Origin: Melanopsichium pennsylvanicum
Lineage: Eukaryota > Basidiomycota > Ustilaginomycetes > Ustilaginales
DNA: 64,000 nucleotides
NCBI GenBank assembly: GCA_900208305.1
Contig: OAPG01000020.1
Span: forward strand, 186,001 to 250,000
Reading direction: 5' to 3'
The position numbers were made by a program, and so were the translations under genes. The notes beneath the pieces were generated by a model. It ran no database searches. It was not told where the DNA came from and worked only from the letters and a program-made list of their open reading frames with translations. Below, one piece after another: positions 61,260 through 64,000 of this stretch (positions are counted from its first letter, which is position 1; each line of letters starts with the position of its first letter).

Positions 61260-63311
61260 TCAATCCTTAACAGCACTTGATTTAACCGCGGATCCACCAA
61301 AAAGTTTCTTCTTGCCCTTGATCTTGCCTGCGTTTGGACTGGGTGGTTGATCCATGTTATCATTCAAGCTTGCCCTTCTCAATGCGGCTGCGGCTGCAGA
61401 GATCTCTCTCTGATCAGCCACATCCGTCGCCTTACTGTTCCTCCTTGAAACATTGTGCGGGCTCAAAATCGGCTGTACGCCACTTGCGCCAGCTCCCGAC
61501 AGTGGGATCGTCAAATCCTGACATGTTGGAGGAGCCAGTTCTGCACAAGCGACGTGAGTCTTGTAAGGACAGTCATCGCAGTCCATAAACGGTTTCCAAC
61601 CAATGCGCTTTCCACACACCCAGCACTTGGCCAGCGCGTTGCTCAGCATAATTGCAGGAGGCAGCAGGCTGGGGTAAGACGAGACATGCTGGTGTGCGGT
61701 ATTGCCAGCACAAGCTTGTGCTGCTGCGGTGACAGAGTTGGGACGACGAGTGCCGTTCTTGACCAGGGTGAAACGATGGCAGATGGGGACGGGTTCGACG
61801 ATACCACTGCTGACCGAGGCGATGGTGGCGAGTGCGATGCTGGGATCGGGACGGTGAGTGCGTGCAGTCATGAACGATTGCGCGGCGCTCACATCAGCCG
61901 ATTCACGCCTGGCTGGGATGAGCAACGGCGAATCGCCCTGCCTCAACGTTCTGATCGAGAGAGTACTTGCGCGATCAGCCGGCATCGCCAGTGGCGCGTG
62001 TCTTTGGGTCATCTTGCTGGATCGAACAACCGAAGTGCTATAATCGCTCTCTGCATACTCGGCATCCTCGAGCAAGCCGGACTCGGATTCGTGTCGAATG
62101 CGCTCAGCTGCTGCACCTGGCGAAGCAAGCCAGCTTCGATTGATGCTTGGTAGCGCTTCAGTGACATCTTGACTCCACCACGGATTACCGTGTCCACTGA
62201 CCTTGAACGTGCTGCTTCCCTTAATACTACCGGGTGCCCTAGCATCATCCTGCTCTATCCCGATCTTGTCCAACGCTGCAAGAGCCTCTTCGATCTCATC
62301 GCCGCTATCGTCCGAGTTGGCGCCAGAGTGAGTGTGGGAATTGAGCTTAAGTGCACCGTTGAAGGAGGGGAGTCTTGGCGGGGCGGCACGTTTGAGCTTG
62401 GTACCCATGATTGAGTGGATGGTCGCTCCTCGAACACTACCAATGGCATAGCGGTTTTCTGCTTCTTCCCGCATAAGCACCTGACGTTCGATATCGCGAA
62501 GACGCGAAACAACTTGACGCATCTCTGGTCGGTCGCGAGGATCTTGCTCAACGCAGTCGAGGGCAAGTTGAATGAACTCTTCCGGACAACCATCCGATGC
62601 CATCTCGCGAACTTCGTCCGCGTCGAGGCCAAAGGTGGGCATGGTGCGTTTGAAAGTGTGAGAGTCTACAAGGTGACGCGAAGCGATTTCGGCAAAGATG
62701 ACTCCAAGGGAGAAGATATCGGATGGTAGACTAAAGTCGACGCCGAGCAAAATTTCGGGCGACATGTAACCATCGGTACCGCAGTAACTGATCCTTCGCA
62801 TCTCATCCTCGTTTCTGGCGGCGATACGTGCGAAACCAAAGTCGCAAACTTTGATGCGTTCGTTTGCGGTGATCAACAGGTTCTCCCCCTTGAGATCTCT
62901 GTGCATACAGTTGCGAGCATGGAGGTAAGCAAGAGCTCTAGCAATGTCCATAGCAAAGCTCATCCTGAGCCGCCACGGGAATGGTTTGCTATGATCTGCG
63001 ATATAGCTGCGAACGTTGCCGCCGACAAATTCCGAAATAATGTAAATGCGACCGTCAGGGCCAGGAGATTTGGTGAGACCGATGTACTGAACAATGTTGG
63101 GATGTCGAGCTTCCTTCATGAGGACGCATTCTCGTTCAAAATACTTTTCGACATCGTAGGTGTTGTTGGGCAGAACTTCTTTGATGGCGACTTCGGTTCC
63201 AAGATACTCGCCTTTGAAGACGACACCGAATGATCCACCTCCGATGCGAACCCATTCACCACCATTTGGCCCGGAGAGATCGTTGAAGTTGATCACGTCA
63301 AATCTGTCCAT
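61260..63311 (-). CDS. TKL-like protein kinase with C-terminal C1-type zinc motif
   Basis: A 683-residue kinase. The catalytic domain (about 20-285) is complete: IGGGSFGVVFKGE glycine loop, VAIKEV lysine, HRDLKGENLL near 138, CDFGFARI near 157, GTDGYMSPE and the DRPEMRQVV end segment. Its sequence style (HRDLKGEN, YLGTEVAIKEV) is closest to tyrosine-kinase-like Ser/Thr kinases rather than MAPKs or AGC kinases. Residues 290-500 are Ser/Ala/Arg-rich and probably disordered. Near 512-595 lies a C1-like pattern: HRFTLVK, then after about 50 residues CWVCGKRIGW, DCDDC, THVAC and C. Spacing from the first paired cysteines onward matches C1 domains. The C-terminus is basic. Ligands and pathway are unknown. 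The ATG at 63311 opens the protein. Confidence 0.85.
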   Translation of the reverse strand: MDRFDVINFNDLSGPNGGEWVRIGGGSFGVVFKGEYLGTEVAIKEVLPNNTYDVEKYFERECVLMKEARHPNIVQYIGLTKSPGPDGRIYIISEFVGGNVRSYIADHSKPFPWRLRMSFAMDIARALAYLHARNCMHRDLKGENLLITANERIKVCDFGFARIAARNEDEMRRISYCGTDGYMSPEILLGVDFSLPSDIFSLGVIFAEIASRHLVDSHTFKRTMPTFGLDADEVREMASDGCPEEFIQLALDCVEQDPRDRPEMRQVVSRLRDIERQVLMREEAENRYAIGSVRGATIHSIMGTKLKRAAPPRLPSFNGALKLNSHTHSGANSDDSGDEIEEALAALDKIGIEQDDARAPGSIKGSSTFKVSGHGNPWWSQDVTEALPSINRSWLASPGAAAERIRHESESGLLEDAEYAESDYSTSVVRSSKMTQRHAPLAMPADRASTLSIRTLRQGDSPLLIPARRESADVSAAQSFMTARTHRPDPSIALATIASVSSGIVEPVPICHRFTLVKNGTRRPNSVTAAAQACAGNTAHQHVSSYPSLLPPAIMLSNALAKCWVCGKRIGWKPFMDCDDCPYKTHVACAELAPPTCQDLTIPLSGAGASGVQPILSPHNVSRRNSKATDVADQREISAAAAALRRASLNDNMDQPPSPNAGKIKGKKKLFGGSAVKSSAVKD

Positions 63312-64000
63312 GGTCGCGAATGATTGCAGTGCAATAGGTTATGGGAGGGGTTCTAGCCGCGATTTTGAAGCGGCGTGAATTGCGTTGACCTTGGATGATG
63401 TGGTTGGTGCAAGGTTGTTGACTGGGATGCGAGTATGCTGGGCCAAAAGGTGTTTGATCTGTAACAGGAGATGGATCGTGCGAGATTGTGGCGTTTGGGG
63501 GTGGTGATGGTAGAAAGCAAGGAGTTCAGAGGGAATGGTGAGCTTTGGAACTGAGAAAAGGTTGCGGCCAGCGTGGTATGTGAGTAAAAGCTAGAGGGAA
63601 AGCTAGGCGATGGGTCAAGCGCCTTGAAGCGCCGTATATGTAGTGTGAATGCGAGCAAAGTGGCTTACTCAGACGACAGTCGGCGACGTTTGCGACCTGA
63701 AAGATACCGGTTGGACCGGTAAGAAAGTGGGTACTTACCACTATGTGGGAATGGGCGCTAGATGCGGATAGAGCTCAGTGGCTTGTTGTGTTAATTGATG
63801 TCGGAGATTGACTTAAGGTTGTTTGTGTATGGTAGAGAGAGAGAAAAAAAGCGGGATGGATGATTGACGATACAAGTGAAATTGATGAAGGAGGAACGAA
63901 TTCAAGCCGACGCTTGAAAGATGAAGAGGCAAGAGAAGGCTGGATAGAGGCAAGAAGAGCAAAGTAAGCTCTAGTAGGCAGGGTCCAATTCCAATGCGGA
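63312..64000. other. Upstream region of the kinase gene, to window end
   Basis: This is the promoter side of the minus-strand kinase. It contains GA-rich stretches (63834-63850) and short frames without domains. No gene is supported, and the next gene, if any, lies beyond the edge. Confidence 0.5.

Overview
The window looks like nuclear chromosomal DNA of a smut fungus (Ustilaginaceae or a close relative such as Ustilago, Sporisorium or Pseudozyma). This is inferred from gene content and style: long open frames with few and short introns (about 95-109 nt), large low-complexity extensions on conserved proteins, microsatellite-rich intergenic DNA, and recognisable basidiomycete versions of core eukaryotic proteins. 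I see no rRNA, convincing tRNA, transposon, CRISPR array or virus-like gene. The species cannot be fixed from the sequence alone.

Layout, left to right. 0-10 kb: PPZ-type Ser/Thr phosphatase (+), a greatly extended GTP cyclohydrolase II (-), importin alpha (+) and a small FAM192A/Fyv6-domain protein (+). 10-17 kb: a bZIP factor (-) with a probable upstream exon, a gene-poor stretch of about 2.4 kb, and the Hsp90 co-chaperone AHA1 (+), whose last codons lie in a second exon. 17-28 kb: the 75/78-kDa subunit of respiratory complex I (+), a four-pass DUF2985-type membrane protein (+) and an ITC1/ACF1-like WAC-DDT chromatin-remodelling subunit (-). 29-37 kb: a mitochondrial PP2C (-) head to head with the complex III assembly factor CBP3/UQCC1 (+), then a tricalbin (-). 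38-45 kb: a cysteine-free secreted protein (-), an Arg/Gly-rich orphan protein (+) and a PhoD-like phosphatase (-). 46-58 kb: a two-exon SWI1/ARID subunit (-), a 3.5-kb intergenic region and an Adp1-type ABCG transporter (+). 57-64 kb: a two-exon gene for a 67-residue protein (-), the nucleolar factor EBP2 (+) and a TKL-like kinase with a C-terminal C1-type zinc motif (-).

There is no operon or biosynthetic cluster; most genes are independent housekeeping loci. Two weak themes are visible: mitochondrial biogenesis (NDUFS1, PP2C, CBP3) and chromatin or transcription (ITC1, SWI1, bZIP). I found no convincing new multi-gene system. The items most worth a second look are the secreted HxWN-repeat protein, the 67-residue spliced protein, the kinase with an expanded C1 loop, the orphan Arg/Gly protein and an intergenic octamer (TACTGTAC) that occurs more often than expected.
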